Origin: Manduca sexta
Lineage: Eukaryota; Arthropoda; Insecta; Lepidoptera; Sphingidae
Direction of reading: 5' to 3'
DNA: 64,000 nt
Assembly: GCF_014839805.1 (NCBI RefSeq)
Contig: NC_051132.1
Location: forward strand, 2,852,001-2,916,000
Below the pieces are notes generated by a model. It was not told where the DNA came from. It saw only the letters and a list, made by a program, of their open reading frames with translations, and did not search any database. The translations under genes were made by a program, and so were the position numbers. Positions 1-10,300 of this stretch are shown here, piece by piece. Within the stretch, counting starts at the first letter, position 1. Every line of letters begins with the position of its first letter.

Positions 1-737
1 GCCTGTACTGTAATGGTTGAGCAGGCTAGGGTTTCGCCAGGTCAAGTAATTTAGTTTTCCGAATATTTGATTTACTTAGAATTGGTATGAACGTGATTTG
101 AATATAAACCTACAATTACAATAGTCATTAAGAAAAAGAGAACTTTGAAGCACATTTAATAGGAATGATATTTCCGTGATAAAAAATTGTCAAGTTTCTT
201 CCTCCCATTTGTTTAAGAAGAATTCGAAAACATTTGAGTTCAAATGATTACTGAAGGTCCTTATGATATTCCACAAATCCCTTAGGGAACTCTAACAGCA
301 TTTTCCAAAAAGACCCCGTCCTCGGACATGGCACACATGTTCCTTTTTCGTCAATCGTTGTTCCTGCCAGGTTTGGCTCGTTTTGTCGCGTTTTGCTCGT
401 TTTTTGCGGTCCGACGCCTACCCCTTTTTGCGTATTTCGACGAAATTCACTTGGCTTCAGCTGGATGGAGCGATTTAGTTAAAAGTTCGAGGCAGTAGGG
501 GTGGCGTGGAGTTTCTTTGGGAGGAAAAATATAGGATATTTTATATTTACTAGTATAGTTTGACGTATATTATGTAGACACGAACGTCCATTTAAATTTT
601 TTGTTCACAATCTGGAGTTGAAACTAAATTTCGCTGCAGCGCTAAAACATCATTCGTCGTCTAACCAAACTTTAACTTCAGTTAACACAGTGAGTGTTCG
701 GAACGCTAAATATAGTACGTAGTACATATATATATCG
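1..737. other. Non-coding DNA, no gene seen
   Basis: AT-rich DNA with a more GC-rich patch at about 300-430, where TTTTGTCGCG / TTTTGCTCG-like words recur. No open frame or repeat family could be supported. Confidence 0.5.
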
Positions 738-754
738 ATGTAGTCACTACATAG

Positions 755-932
755 AGGTTGTAGACAGTGTAACTACAGCACATAATAAGACTAAACATCT
801 AATGTCTCAGGATGGCGAGCGCACTGGAATACCAAACAATACTTCGTAGTTCAAGGTGTTGGATGTTGTTTCTACTGTTTATGGGTGGTCGTATCGCTTA
901 CTATCATGCGAACGGCATGTTAACTTGTCATC
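755..932 (-). mobile_element. Helitron-like repeat H3, partial
   Basis: Shares long stretches with at least six other places in the window (6858, 28485, 38340, 45730, 49300, 53048). Shared blocks are the GTCTCAGGATGGCGAGCGCA segment, the TTGGATG...TTTCTACTGTTTATGGG segment and the CGTATCGCTTAC segment. Family termini, best seen at 49.49 kb, show a hairpin followed by CTAG and T, a Helitron-type 3' end. This copy lacks that end. Confidence 0.7.
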
Positions 933-1044
933 TAGCTCGCGTAGGAACATTTTTTTTATTGCCAAGTAAACGAGCTAGCGATCCACCTGATGGTAAGCGG
1001 CAACCCTTGCCTATGGATTTATGTAATGTGAATTTGCAAATGCA

Positions 1045-1138
1045 AATACGAAGTATTGTTTGGTATTCCACTGCGGTTGCCATCCTGAGATATGAGATGG
1101 CAAGTTTTATTATGTCCAGTTACATTGGCTACAATGAA
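1045..1138 (+). mobile_element. Helitron-like repeat H3, fragment in inverse orientation
   Basis: Contains the reverse complement of the H3 middle segment (AAGTATTGTTTGGTATTCCA, then GCCATCCTGAGA). It lies opposite to the copy just upstream. The two together create a spurious 187-residue open frame across them. Confidence 0.65.
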
Positions 1139-1405
1139 CATGTTGAAAACAACGTTGATTATTTCTCAATGCTAGTAAAAACGTTTTATTCACCACTAAA
1201 ACTTTTCATAATAATATCGCAACAAACTTTTAATATGTGTCGTCTCCACGCACGCTCCTGTTCTGGACGTGTGGTGCGATCCATTCAAGCCATCCAGTTA
1301 TTACTAGCTAGATACTGTCAAGTGTCGGCCGACGCTGTGACGTGTGATAGTTATACTATATTCAGAGAAGAATGAGGGCATGTTTCACAAATTTCGTGTA
1401 AATTT

Positions 1406-1716
1406 TTAGAGTGCTGATAGCTTAGTTGGGTGTGGAATGAGCTGTGGAGACGAATGTCCGCAGCTTCAAATCCTAAGGGCACACACCTCTGACTTTTCTA
1501 TTATGTGTGTATTCTTTGTGAATTATCGCTTGCTTTAACGGTGAAGGAAAACATCGTGGAAACCTGCATACGTAAGCAGTTCTCTATAAGAATTTTGAGG
1601 GTTTGTGAAGTATAACCAATTCGCACTAGGCCAGTACGCAGTAGTAGAGGAGATCCGTGCCCTGCAGTGGCACAATATAAATACAGGGCTGATATTGTTA
1701 TTATGTTATATTATTA
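1406..1716 (+). mobile_element. SINE-2, tRNA-derived, near full length
   Basis: The head has a tRNA-like region with a degenerate B box (GCTTCAAATCC). The body matches the other SINE-2 copies (ATTATCGCTTGCTTTAACGG, GCACTAGGCCAG). The 3' end reads TACAGGGCTGATATTGTTATT with an ATT-rich tail. Nine-base direct repeats TGTAAATTT at 1397-1405 and 1717-1725 are a plausible target-site duplication. Family known in Lepidoptera; exact published name not assigned. Confidence 0.8.
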
Positions 1717-1725
1717 TGTAAATTT

Positions 1726-2640
1726 AATTTGACAGTTATGGTATTAGGTAGTGTAGTTTCGTTTTAACCAACTTCAAAAAAGGACGAGGTTCTCAATTAG
1801 ACTTTTTATTCTTTTTAATATTTGTCCCCTCGATTGCTAGCTAAGCTACATAAATACATTACCGAATCTACGAAAACAATATTTCATTTTACTTAGCCAC
1901 TACTCCGAAATTGGTAAGCATACAGGAAGTTAAACAACTATTTGTTTTTAATGATTTTGAAGGCGGATTAATTTATTGTCAAAAAGTTTTTATCTTTATT
2001 GCCATTTGAAAGCGTAAATTACAGTGACTTTTGTATTTGGTTGGCTTAGACAACATACATATACGACGAATAGCATTTTCTCAGAAGTTGAGAAACAGGC
2101 TAAACACTTAAATAGATAGCATCTTTCTTTTAGAATTATATTTGGCAGAGTTCTGACAAGAATATTTTAAGGAACGGATCGATTCATAAACAGGAATTTA
2201 TTATTTAGACTGCCTACGCTGTGTATTTGCTGATAACAGTATAGCAGGATATAGACGATAGCGACCATCATAGTAAAAAATACGCCATAATGTTACTAGT
2301 CCGAAATTGATTATAATTTGTATAAATTCCTAGTCAGTAGAGATGGTATAGTATATATAAATAGACAAAGAGAAAATAGTAAGAACTTTTTCGTTTTCTG
2401 TCAAACGCTTTTGTTTTTTTTAGTAGTTATTGATGTGCTTTAGTCAATGACTAAATATAAAGAGGACAGGCCTCAAAAGTTAGCTATATGAATAAGTTAT
2501 ATTTATGTTAGGGAAATCTATAAAATAAATATATATGTCTATCTCTTTTACTCAAAGCTTATTTGGAACGCAACAAAAAAAGACAAAAATAATTGCTTTC
2601 TTCGCATATGGCACTATTTCGTTTACTTCAACACACTGGG
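1726..2640. other. AT-rich non-coding DNA
   Basis: No gene, tRNA or repeat family recognised. Possible upstream flank of the THAP gene. Confidence 0.5.
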
Positions 2641-2800
2641 ACCGCCTTGCGGCAGAAACGCCATTTTATGCTGGCCAGTCGGCAAGTACATGTAGTGTCA
2701 GACGATGTAAACAAATCTTCATAAATATTGAATTTAAAGTAATATAATCATATTCTCAATTGTTCAGTGTGTTTATTAGTGTATTTGTTAAGTTTCGAAA
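2641..2800 (+). promoter_or_regulatory. Putative promoter / 5' leader of the THAP gene
   Basis: Directly precedes the THAP start codon. It is less AT-rich than its surroundings (ACCGCCTTGCGGC) and carries an ACGCCATTTT motif at 2658-2667, a word that recurs in the CpG-rich blocks of this window. The transcription start is not determined; assignment is by position only. Confidence 0.35.
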
Positions 2801-2871
2801 ATGACTCAGTGTTGTGTGAAAGGATGCAAATCGAATTCACGCAGGAAAGACCCCGAAATATATTTTCATAG
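2801..2871 (+). CDS. THAP-domain protein, first coding exon (partial)
   Basis: ATG at 2801 begins 23 codons reading MTQCCVKGCKSN... and ending in ...IYFH, then two bases AG and a splice donor GTTAGT at 2872. THAP domains are about 90-residue C2CH zinc fingers that bind DNA; they start within a few residues of the N terminus with Cys-x(2-4)-Cys and reach a Phe-His-(Arg/Lys)-Phe-Pro motif near residue 22-26. Here Cys4/Cys5 and Cys9 are the first zinc ligands and Phe22-His23 is the start of that motif, with the next codon AG|N fitting Arg. Animal THAP genes, human THAP1 for example, have an intron at this same point. The downstream exon, expected to begin with Phe-Pro and carry the second Cys-x2-His pair, was not found by eye. 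It may be a nuclear transcription factor or a domesticated transposase-derived protein, or an isolated exon relic. No frameshift or stop is seen in this exon. Confidence 0.72.
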
Positions 2872-5000
2872 GTTAGTAACTGTTTTTACCGAAAATTAGC
2901 AAATATCTTTGTATAATTACTTTTTGGATGTGTTTTTATCAATTAAAATGATATGTGGATCTGGTTTGTTAAGCTTTGGACCCTTTTAGGCGTGATTTAT
3001 ACACATTAAAATCATTATGTTTGTTTACACACGAGCTTAGGGATGGGTGGGTGGATTTGTTTAGAAATTATTGATATCGATATTTTAACAGACGCCCGTT
3101 TATCAGTTACGGTTTTGTCTTTGAAAGAATGTTAGAGCACACATCAATATTGTATTATTCAGAAGGACAAACTAAGTGAAATTAGAATATTTTTTAAGAT
3201 AACCAAAAATTTTAAAACCAAGGCAAAATGAATTGAGAATATTGAGCGACGTGATTGGAATCCTACACCAAATACATATTTCTTTACATTTTGAGAAGAT
3301 ATGCATAAACCACACGTTTAATTAACGCGAGTAAAGATAACTGTTTTCCAACAATATTCGCGATAAGTAAAATAGTAATGATTATTATACTTCACCTAAT
3401 AAGTAGTAATATTACTTTAATATATTGCTATGAATAAAATTAAATTGTTACATAAAAGAATAGATAAACATAAAAGAAACAACATAAAGATGAAATGTAA
3501 GATATATTTTTACAATTGGCGGTCTTATGTTTCGAGCAACCTTTGCATGCACGGAAATAGATACATAATCATATTGTTGTTATTGCAAATAATTATTATA
3601 ATTGATTATCTTAACCACCATTTTTACGGTCATTGATTTTAGTTTGCTGAACCATAGTTATGTTTCTCGATCAAAGAGCATAATAATAAAATAAAATAAA
3701 ACCAACCAAATAATTGCTGGCTACGCTATCTTATTCCATTTATCATGTATTAAATAAATATCTTAATCTGTAACTTAAATTTTTAGCAAGGAATAGTGCA
3801 ACATACAAATATAGATCAAACACAACTGGATGTTTGTCACAACAGGTACTGCTTTGTTTAACAATTGTTACTTATAAATCAGTTTCAGTTTGTTTGTTTA
3901 CATTATGATTTGTTATATTTATATTATGGTAGTTCCTAACCCCTTTCGTATTTGATCTTTTTGGGGCTTGTTTGTCTCTCTTAATTCTTCGATGTCGATA
4001 CAAAATTTTCGGTACTAGCATATCACTATTGTAAGGGGCGGAGTCGGCACCATTTTGTTCATGAAATGTGCCGCATGTCACGTGACCATATTACCCATCC
4101 TCTATACTTCTTTTATCATTGGCTTTAGTGCCATAAATTGGTAGTTTTTTCCACCATCCATGAACGAGTTAAAAAATACATATACTTGATCGAATTTCGA
4201 ATACCAGTTTGTCTAGAATCTAATATCTAAATAGATAATATTCTATCTGCACTTTTATTACGTTACTACTACATATCACAATCCCATATCAGTCCATTTC
4301 TTATCAATAGCGCTGGTATTTACAAATCCCATTCCAGTTTCCCCACACCGATACTCGGAACCCCAACAGACGCCTATTCTCGTTTTTTCGTTCTACCCTC
4401 CGTACTTTTTGTTTCGTTTCGGCAAAATAGAGTGTTTAACTCCGCACGCGGACTGGAAAATTGCACTATCCGTAATTATCCTGAAATTTTCAGATGTACT
4501 CTTTCACTTGAAAGTGAGCTGTAAGATTTTTTTGTGGCTTTTATGCCTGTTTTGGCTTAATGTTTGCGTCGGTTTGAGCCTTTTTTATAAAACGGATAAG
4601 CCCCGAATGTCGCGAGGTGTTTTGGCACGTCTGGCGTAGACTTTAAAAAAATTTGAGTGGATTATAGTGAAAACAAATGTTAGACCAGGATGCTTTGTCT
4701 CTAATGACGGGATTCTTTTATGTTCTTCGTTTATGTTAATATAACAACCAGAAACTATACTTGCTCATGCGTTACCACTGAAAGGTTAAGCAGTAGCATA
4801 AGTAATAGTTATAGGTAGCCTTATATCTGTAACATTAGTGAAGGAAGCGCCTATTGCATCAACCATACTTTTGAAATCTAGTAACTGACTTATTTGGCTA
4901 TCCACACTGGAAATTGAACCTAGAACAACACTATTTATCAAGTTCTAGACATTAGTGGTAGAATTTGTAGCTGCTGGAATATCGATCGTCGTACACAAAG
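2872..5000. other. AT-rich DNA, probable THAP intron 1
   Basis: Follows the donor at 2872. Nothing gene-like recognised; short open frames here are low-complexity and lack splice-site or family support. How far the intron extends is unknown. Confidence 0.4.
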
Positions 5001-5009
5001 AATAAAACC

Positions 5010-5130
5010 CATTATTGGCCCACGTGAATGTCACATACCAGGAATCACCTTGTGTATATCCAGCGAGGGATGATGTCTCGTCAGTCGGTAATATCTGGAC
5101 CCCTCCTTATCTCCAGTTGCAGAAGACTCA
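5010..5130 (+). repeat. Repeat-B fragment
   Basis: Matches Repeat-B order: GGCCCACGTGAATGTC, then TGTGTATATCC, TCTCGTCAGTCG and GACCCCTCCTTATC. Diverged and truncated. Confidence 0.6.
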
Positions 5131-5254
5131 GTTTGGCGTGCCCGCAAAATTAACGAGTAACCAATCATTAACTAAACTATACAAATCTACACTGAATGCA
5201 AGCAATAGGGCCTTTATAGGCAAAAGTCCTGCACTGATGGGCGTTTACGAAACT

Positions 5255-5300
5255 ATCAATTGGTATCTTGAGTACCGGTCGGCCGAGCAGTTTGGGTTCG
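5255..5300 (+). repeat. tRNA-like SINE head, degenerate
   Basis: CCGGTCGGCCGAGCAG followed by a B-box-like GGGTTCGATTCCCG. It cannot fold as a complete tRNA, so it is read as a SINE relic. Confidence 0.35.
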
Positions 5301-6619
5301 ATTCCCGTAATCTCAGGCTTGGTGACAGCGCTGCAGACATTGTGGACTGTCGCGTGCAGAATAGCCAAATTAAATTATGGTCTTACATTATTATTGGTAT
5401 TGAATATTGTGTTATCTGGTTACTGCAAGCATTTAAAACTAAGTGGGTTTCATATCTAAAGCAAATACACGATCTCAGAAGAAAATAGATCTTTAAGATA
5501 TGTTTTCAAGTTATAAGACCTAAGTTTGTTAAGTCTGACTCTAACCTTAATTATTTTTTAAATATTCAAACATTTAGAAGCTTTCCATTGTGTGAGTCAT
5601 GAAAACAATCCAAATTCTTTGACCGTAGTGTCAATTTTACAAAAACATCAAAAACATAAGCTGTTTTAAATAAACGATCCCAATCTCAATTTTCAATCCG
5701 ATTCCGAAAATGGACCAATCAAAATAACTCATTTGTAAGCATGTCAATAAACTTTGTTCCGTTCGATCCACTTATGAGATAGATCAAAAAACGCGATTGA
5801 GATTGTCCATTGCAAATGGCGGTAAGTTTTGGTTGATACTATTTTAGTTCCTTGTCAAAAACAGTAAAGCACTTCTGTCCCCACTAATACTTCCGTCGCA
5901 CCGTCTGCGATTTGGCGCGTATTCGACTGCGCAGAGCCTGTTATCCAGAACTGAGAAGCGAATACATTCTTACCGATATTCATGCACAAGTTTTCTGATG
6001 AATGGCAAATAAAAGCATTGAATTTTTATTTTGTAGTTATGGAAATACATTCTTGTGGTAATAATAATACATTTACTGTTGTTGGTAGTGCTCCTAGTTT
6101 TTTTTTTTTAAATTGTATGCACGAAACGAAATATATTCTTGTGATATGTCTTAGTGTTATTTATAGTGTTTCCAGAGCTTTTTAGAGATGCAGAATCGAG
6201 CGAATCGCTTGAGCAGTAGTGTCACCAGACAATCAAGCTTTAATTATTAAACTATAGGATACCAGGACACTGATACGTATTATCTGTATTTCAGAAAAGA
6301 AAAATCTGTATACATTTTTTAAGGTTTACAAACGTAATTTACAATATTACATACAATTATAAAGAAAATAGTATTGGATGAATTACAATTTGAACAACAG
6401 ACAACCACAACATATTTTTAGGTAAAAAAATCAAATACCAATATAACCAAAAAAAAATTTTTTATCCATTAAAAAATTTATAAGGTATTATTGCTATTAT
6501 TATTAGAATGCTATGTAACAATAATTCATCAATATTTGTGATGAAAAACAAAAAATTATGCAAAATGCTAGCTTGTGTTCGCGAATTCAACCGCGTGACA
6601 GTTTTCCCGGTATATTAAG
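5301..6619. other. Non-coding DNA
   Basis: AT-rich with a small GC-richer patch near 5880-5950. No feature supported. Confidence 0.5.
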
Positions 6620-6750
6620 TAGTACTTGTCCTACCCAGGTTCCCAAACTGTCTCTTCTATTTCATCGCAATGCGTTCAGTAGGTTTTGAGGTTATCGTGA
6701 TCAGAGAAACGCGGCGGGGACTTTGTTTTATATGAAATAATGTGTTACAA
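6620..6750 (-). mobile_element. Helitron H1 relic
   Basis: Contains H1 words: CCAAACTGTCTC, TGCGTTCAGTAGGTTTTGAG and GCGGCGGGGACTTTGTTTTAT. Both ends are lost or unrecognisable. Confidence 0.6.
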
Positions 6751-6817
6751 ATACCTATATTTAATTCCACAGTTATTTCGATCATTAGACGATTACTAGT
6801 TCTTATTATATATCTTT

Positions 6818-6819
<2 letters not shown>

Positions 6820-6850
<31 letters not shown>
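6820..6850. repeat. (AT)n microsatellite
   Basis: About 15 uninterrupted AT units. Confidence 0.95.
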
Positions 6851-6852
<2 letters not shown>

Positions 6853-6857
6853 CTTTT

Positions 6858-7045
6858 CATTGCTTTGAATGACGAGACGAGCGTGCCGTTCGCCTGATAG
6901 TAAGCGATACGACCGCCAATAAATAATAGAAACACCATCCAACACCTTAAATTGCAAAGTATTGTTTGGTGTTCCACTGCGCTCGCCATCCTAGAACGAG
7001 ATATTAAGTCTTATCATGTCCAGTAGTGACACTGGCTACAATTAG
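6858..7045 (+). mobile_element. Helitron-like repeat H3
   Basis: TTGCTTTGAATGACGAGACG start region through CGATACGACCGCC, ACACCATCCAACACCTT and CTCGCCATCCT. The 3' hairpin is missing. Confidence 0.7.
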
Positions 7046-7369
7046 AATTTCTTATTAATATCTGTATAAATACAAACTTGTATATCACGCATCATAACCT
7101 ACATGGCTCTGAGCTACGTCATACTAACGTAACAGTCAAGTCGCCTTACGTCCAGTAATATTGCCCCTACTTGATTTCTGGTGGAGAAAGGCCTAAATCT
7201 ATTTTATTTCCATTAGTTCAATATGTTTCTCAATAATGGATTTGCAAGTAACCCATAGTGTTGAGAATATAGAGCGACATTAATAGAACTCAGACATTAA
7301 TTAAACTCAGAGCTATGAGTTAATGCTAATAACTATAATATTACTTAAAATAAAGCAAATAACTATGTA

Positions 7370-7765
7370 TCTATTATATAAAGCTGAGGAGATTGTTTGA
7401 ACGCGCTAATCTCAAGAACTGCTGGTTCGAATTGAAAAATTATTTTGGTGTTGGATAGCCCATTTATCGGGTACGGCTATAGGCTATATCACGCTTTAAT
7501 CAATAAGAGTGGAGTATTAAAGAAAAATGTTGCAAAATTCCTTTTGAGAGCTTCCGCTGCGTGCGCTGCGTAAACGGTTGAAGTTCCGCAACAATCATGT
7601 ATGACGGGATTGTTCCTCTTAAATGTTCTAAAAAATATGAAACCAACTCCCCCGCTGAATCTGTCTGGCTGTCTGAACGCGATAAACTACTCAACGGATT
7701 TCGATTTAATTTGGTATGAAGATAGTTTGAGACCCTGAAAGGACATAGGCTACTTTCTATCCCAA
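7370..7765 (+). mobile_element. Helitron H1, 5' end and most of body
   Basis: The 5' end is TCTATTATATAAAGCTGAGG, matching the complement of the H1 end at 36.88 kb. It runs through GAACGCGCTAATCTCA, AACGGTTGAAGTTCCGCAAC, CTGTCTGAACGCGATAAACT and TTTGAGACCCTGAAAGGACA. The 3' hairpin/CTAG end is not recognisable. It contains only one copy of the 122-bp internal segment that is amplified at 36.2-36.8 kb, so it serves as a single-copy reference. Confidence 0.75.
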
Positions 7766-8019
7766 GAATACACACTACCCAGTAGTACTGCTCCATTCTG
7801 TAGACGAATTTAAAGCGCGCGTTATCTAAAGGCCTTATTGCCTCAAATATTAGCGTAACAACGACACTCGCAACTTGCATCTTGCAGAAATACAGGGCCT
7901 TAGGGACATATGAGCGATGGGCAAGGACCCCTAATACTTACCCCGCTTCTGCTTGCTTCAATTTTCCTTATATTAATTAAGATATCTTTTATAATTTATA
8001 GTTAACAGGATATTATTTA

Positions 8020-8075
8020 GATTGTTGGTTGTTCACGCCTCTATCCCTGAATGGTTGGGCAGAAGTGCACGTAGT
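8020..8075. repeat. Possible SINE-1 tail relic
   Basis: TTCACGCCTCTATCCCTGAA resembles the complement of the SINE-1 3' region. Short and uncertain. Confidence 0.3.
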
Positions 8076-8247
8076 ACGCTTGGTTTGCATAATATATATA
8101 TTTATTATAATAGGAATTGTGCCAGAAAAGTAATGTTTTCAGATCAAATAAAAAATATATATTTTCGATATCAGTTCGACGCCAAAAAAGCGAATACTCA
8201 TGTAACAACGAGCGATATTTTTTTGCAAAGAATATATTAAGATTAGA

Positions 8248-8478
8248 CTACCATGGTGGCGTAGTTGAGTGCCCGGGGCGACACCGCTCTCAGGTTGCGA
8301 GTTGGAATCCCGTTTCGGGCAAAGTGGTATTTGGTTTTTCTGTTCAATATCAACCCGCTGTCTGTTTGAGTCCGAAATGATAGACTCGTATCGCATTACG
8401 TGTCGAAAAGATAGGCGAAAAATGGATGCCTGCTTGCACCTCTGTCTACCCTTTTGGAGATAAAGGCGTGATGTGTGT
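8248..8478 (+). mobile_element. SINE-1, tRNA-derived, degenerate
   Basis: GGTGGCGTAGTTGAGTG head, diverged B box, then the SINE-1 body TATCAACCCGCTGTCTG, TGCACCTCTGTCTACCC and GGAGATAAAGGCGTGATG. No target duplication seen. Confidence 0.75.
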
Positions 8479-9628
8479 TGTGTGCAAAATTTATACAAGG
8501 TGGAATTTAATTAACTGATACCTGAAACGTATGCACGGAATCAATAACATACAATAAATCTACAAAGTTAAATAAAAAACACAAAAAAAATGTCGGAATG
8601 AAGTTTTCACATCACAAAAGTGTTTGACTTCGCTGATATATTTTTTTATTTAGTTTTCAATGCTACAATTAATACATTCTCATTCTGTTTTACATCGTTT
8701 ACTTACATATACTTCGGGAAAACAATGATTTAAACTCCACAATGTATAACGGAGAGTTCGACCCCGGTCAAACGCGGATCTACGTGACTATTCCGAGAAG
8801 ACTTCACGCGGACCGATGTGTCAGCAAAAGCTTAGCCACTGTTTTCTTCCACCTGCCTTCTATTCTCATGTGGCGTGCAAGAAATAATACAATATAGACA
8901 GCATTTGACTTAGTTTTGATGACCATCCTTAGCAGATCCGATTCTTGGGGGCCGCTTAAATATTACGTAACTATTTTTGTATTTTTTAAGCCCCGTCTCC
9001 CTTGTCGACAGAGTGGGCAAAGCTTAAGAGCTGTGCTGGTGGTAAGCCACCCTTCCTCAAATACGTAGGTACACATAAGTTTACATCTATTTAAACTTAT
9101 TTACTCTTATTTCTTTTTTATTTTATATATTTAAAAAAATTAAAAAGAATTTCTCACTGTTTAAACTTCGTCCTGTAAACGAAAATTAAGCTAAGAATAA
9201 GACCTCTTAGTGTTTACGCAATACTTCAACGGTCCATCGGTTATAGAAAAACTATAGCTTAGTTCAGGGAATCGAATCGCAGCGCACATTACCAAACCAC
9301 AGGTGATTTAACAATAAATATGAAATATGTATATTTAAAACAAAACCACGTGAGACGCGTTGGCGGGTGCGAGTCGGAACTTTAATTTCCTAACGCTGCC
9401 GCCGCGACAGACGCGATGCGCGAACAATGCATTTATTTTATAGTTTCACATAGCAACCGTTCGCTTGTCTTGTGTGACACCGCCTTTGTTTCACGTTGTA
9501 ATGGGTAATTATTTTTATGTATAGAATGCAGTGGCGAGAAATGAAATTTCCCCAACACATGTACTAAAATGCATGAATGCGGTCTACAAATCGTTCTGAC
9601 GATAATTAGATGTTATTTTTATTTTTTA
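8479..9628. other. Non-coding DNA with two GC-richer patches
   Basis: At 8742 an ATG opens a 48-codon frame (MYNGEFDPGQTRIYVTIPRR...) ending TAG, of no recognised family. At 9350-9480 a CpG-rich patch contains ACGCGATGCGCG (9411-9422), repeated exactly at 42907. Neither is called as a gene. Confidence 0.4.
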
Positions 9629-9870
9629 CTAGTTGACCCGACAGACGTTGTCCCGTCTTAACTATGAATTTGCAGCGCGCATTCTGTCAATCGCTGAAAT
9701 TATTTTTTCTTAAATTTTCTAACGTTCCGCTCAACTTCCTTATTTTTTTCTTTCATAAGATCCTTCTCTGACAATAACAAACACAACAAAAAAAATTGGG
9801 AAATCGGTCCAGCCGTTCACGCGTGATGGCGTGACCAGGGGAAATAGGGATTCATTTTTACATATATATA
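9629..9870 (-). mobile_element. Helitron H2
   Basis: The plus strand reads A|CTAGTTGACCCGACAGACG..., so the minus strand ends CTAG followed by T, preceded by a GACAG/CTGTC-type stem. The body is nearly identical to 18138-18376. The 5' end is degraded (ACATATATATATT instead of TATATATATAGA). Confidence 0.7.
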
Positions 9871-10204
9871 TTTTATTTTAGTTTATTTGGGAAACAACGG
9901 AGAAATTTTTACTTATATAATAAAAGAAATAGAAATAGATACTCCATGAATTCTACATAAAGGGAATTAGGCAGAAATCTAGTGATCCTTTGCCACTGAT
10001 AGAACGTCTATCCAAATTAGTTATTGTTGCGTTTACTTCTTCTATTAAGCTATGTACCTATGTATTACATTCTTCCATACTGGAAGCTTTTATTAAGAAA
10101 TATATTATAAACTAATATAGTTAATCCGTGCATTGAGTTATCTAAATACATCTTTACTAAGCATTGTAAAATTATAAAGGCATAAGTCTATAACAATATT
10201 TGTG

Positions 10205-10300
10205 ATTCAAGGTTGGATAATTTTCTACTGTTTATGAGCGATAGCTTACAGGCGAACGGCAAGCTCCTCTCGTCATTCAAAGCAATAAAAAAAAATGCTG
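10205..10300 (-). mobile_element. Helitron-like repeat H3, fragment
   Basis: TTCTACTGTTTATGAGCGAT, then GGCGAACGGCAAGCTCCTCT and TCATTCAAAGCAATAAAAAA. Confidence 0.65.

Noticed and set aside
812..1375. 187-codon plus-strand open frame
   Set aside because: It spans two inverted H3 fragments and the unique DNA between them; no domain and no coding-like codon pattern.
5015..5488. 157-codon plus-strand open frame
   Set aside because: Overlaps a Repeat-B fragment and a tRNA-like SINE head; translation is repeat-derived.
7500..7880. 126-codon minus-strand open frame
   Set aside because: Antisense reading of Helitron H1, which is non-coding in all copies.
8139..8498. 119-codon minus-strand open frame
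   Set aside because: Lies across a SINE-1 copy read in antisense.
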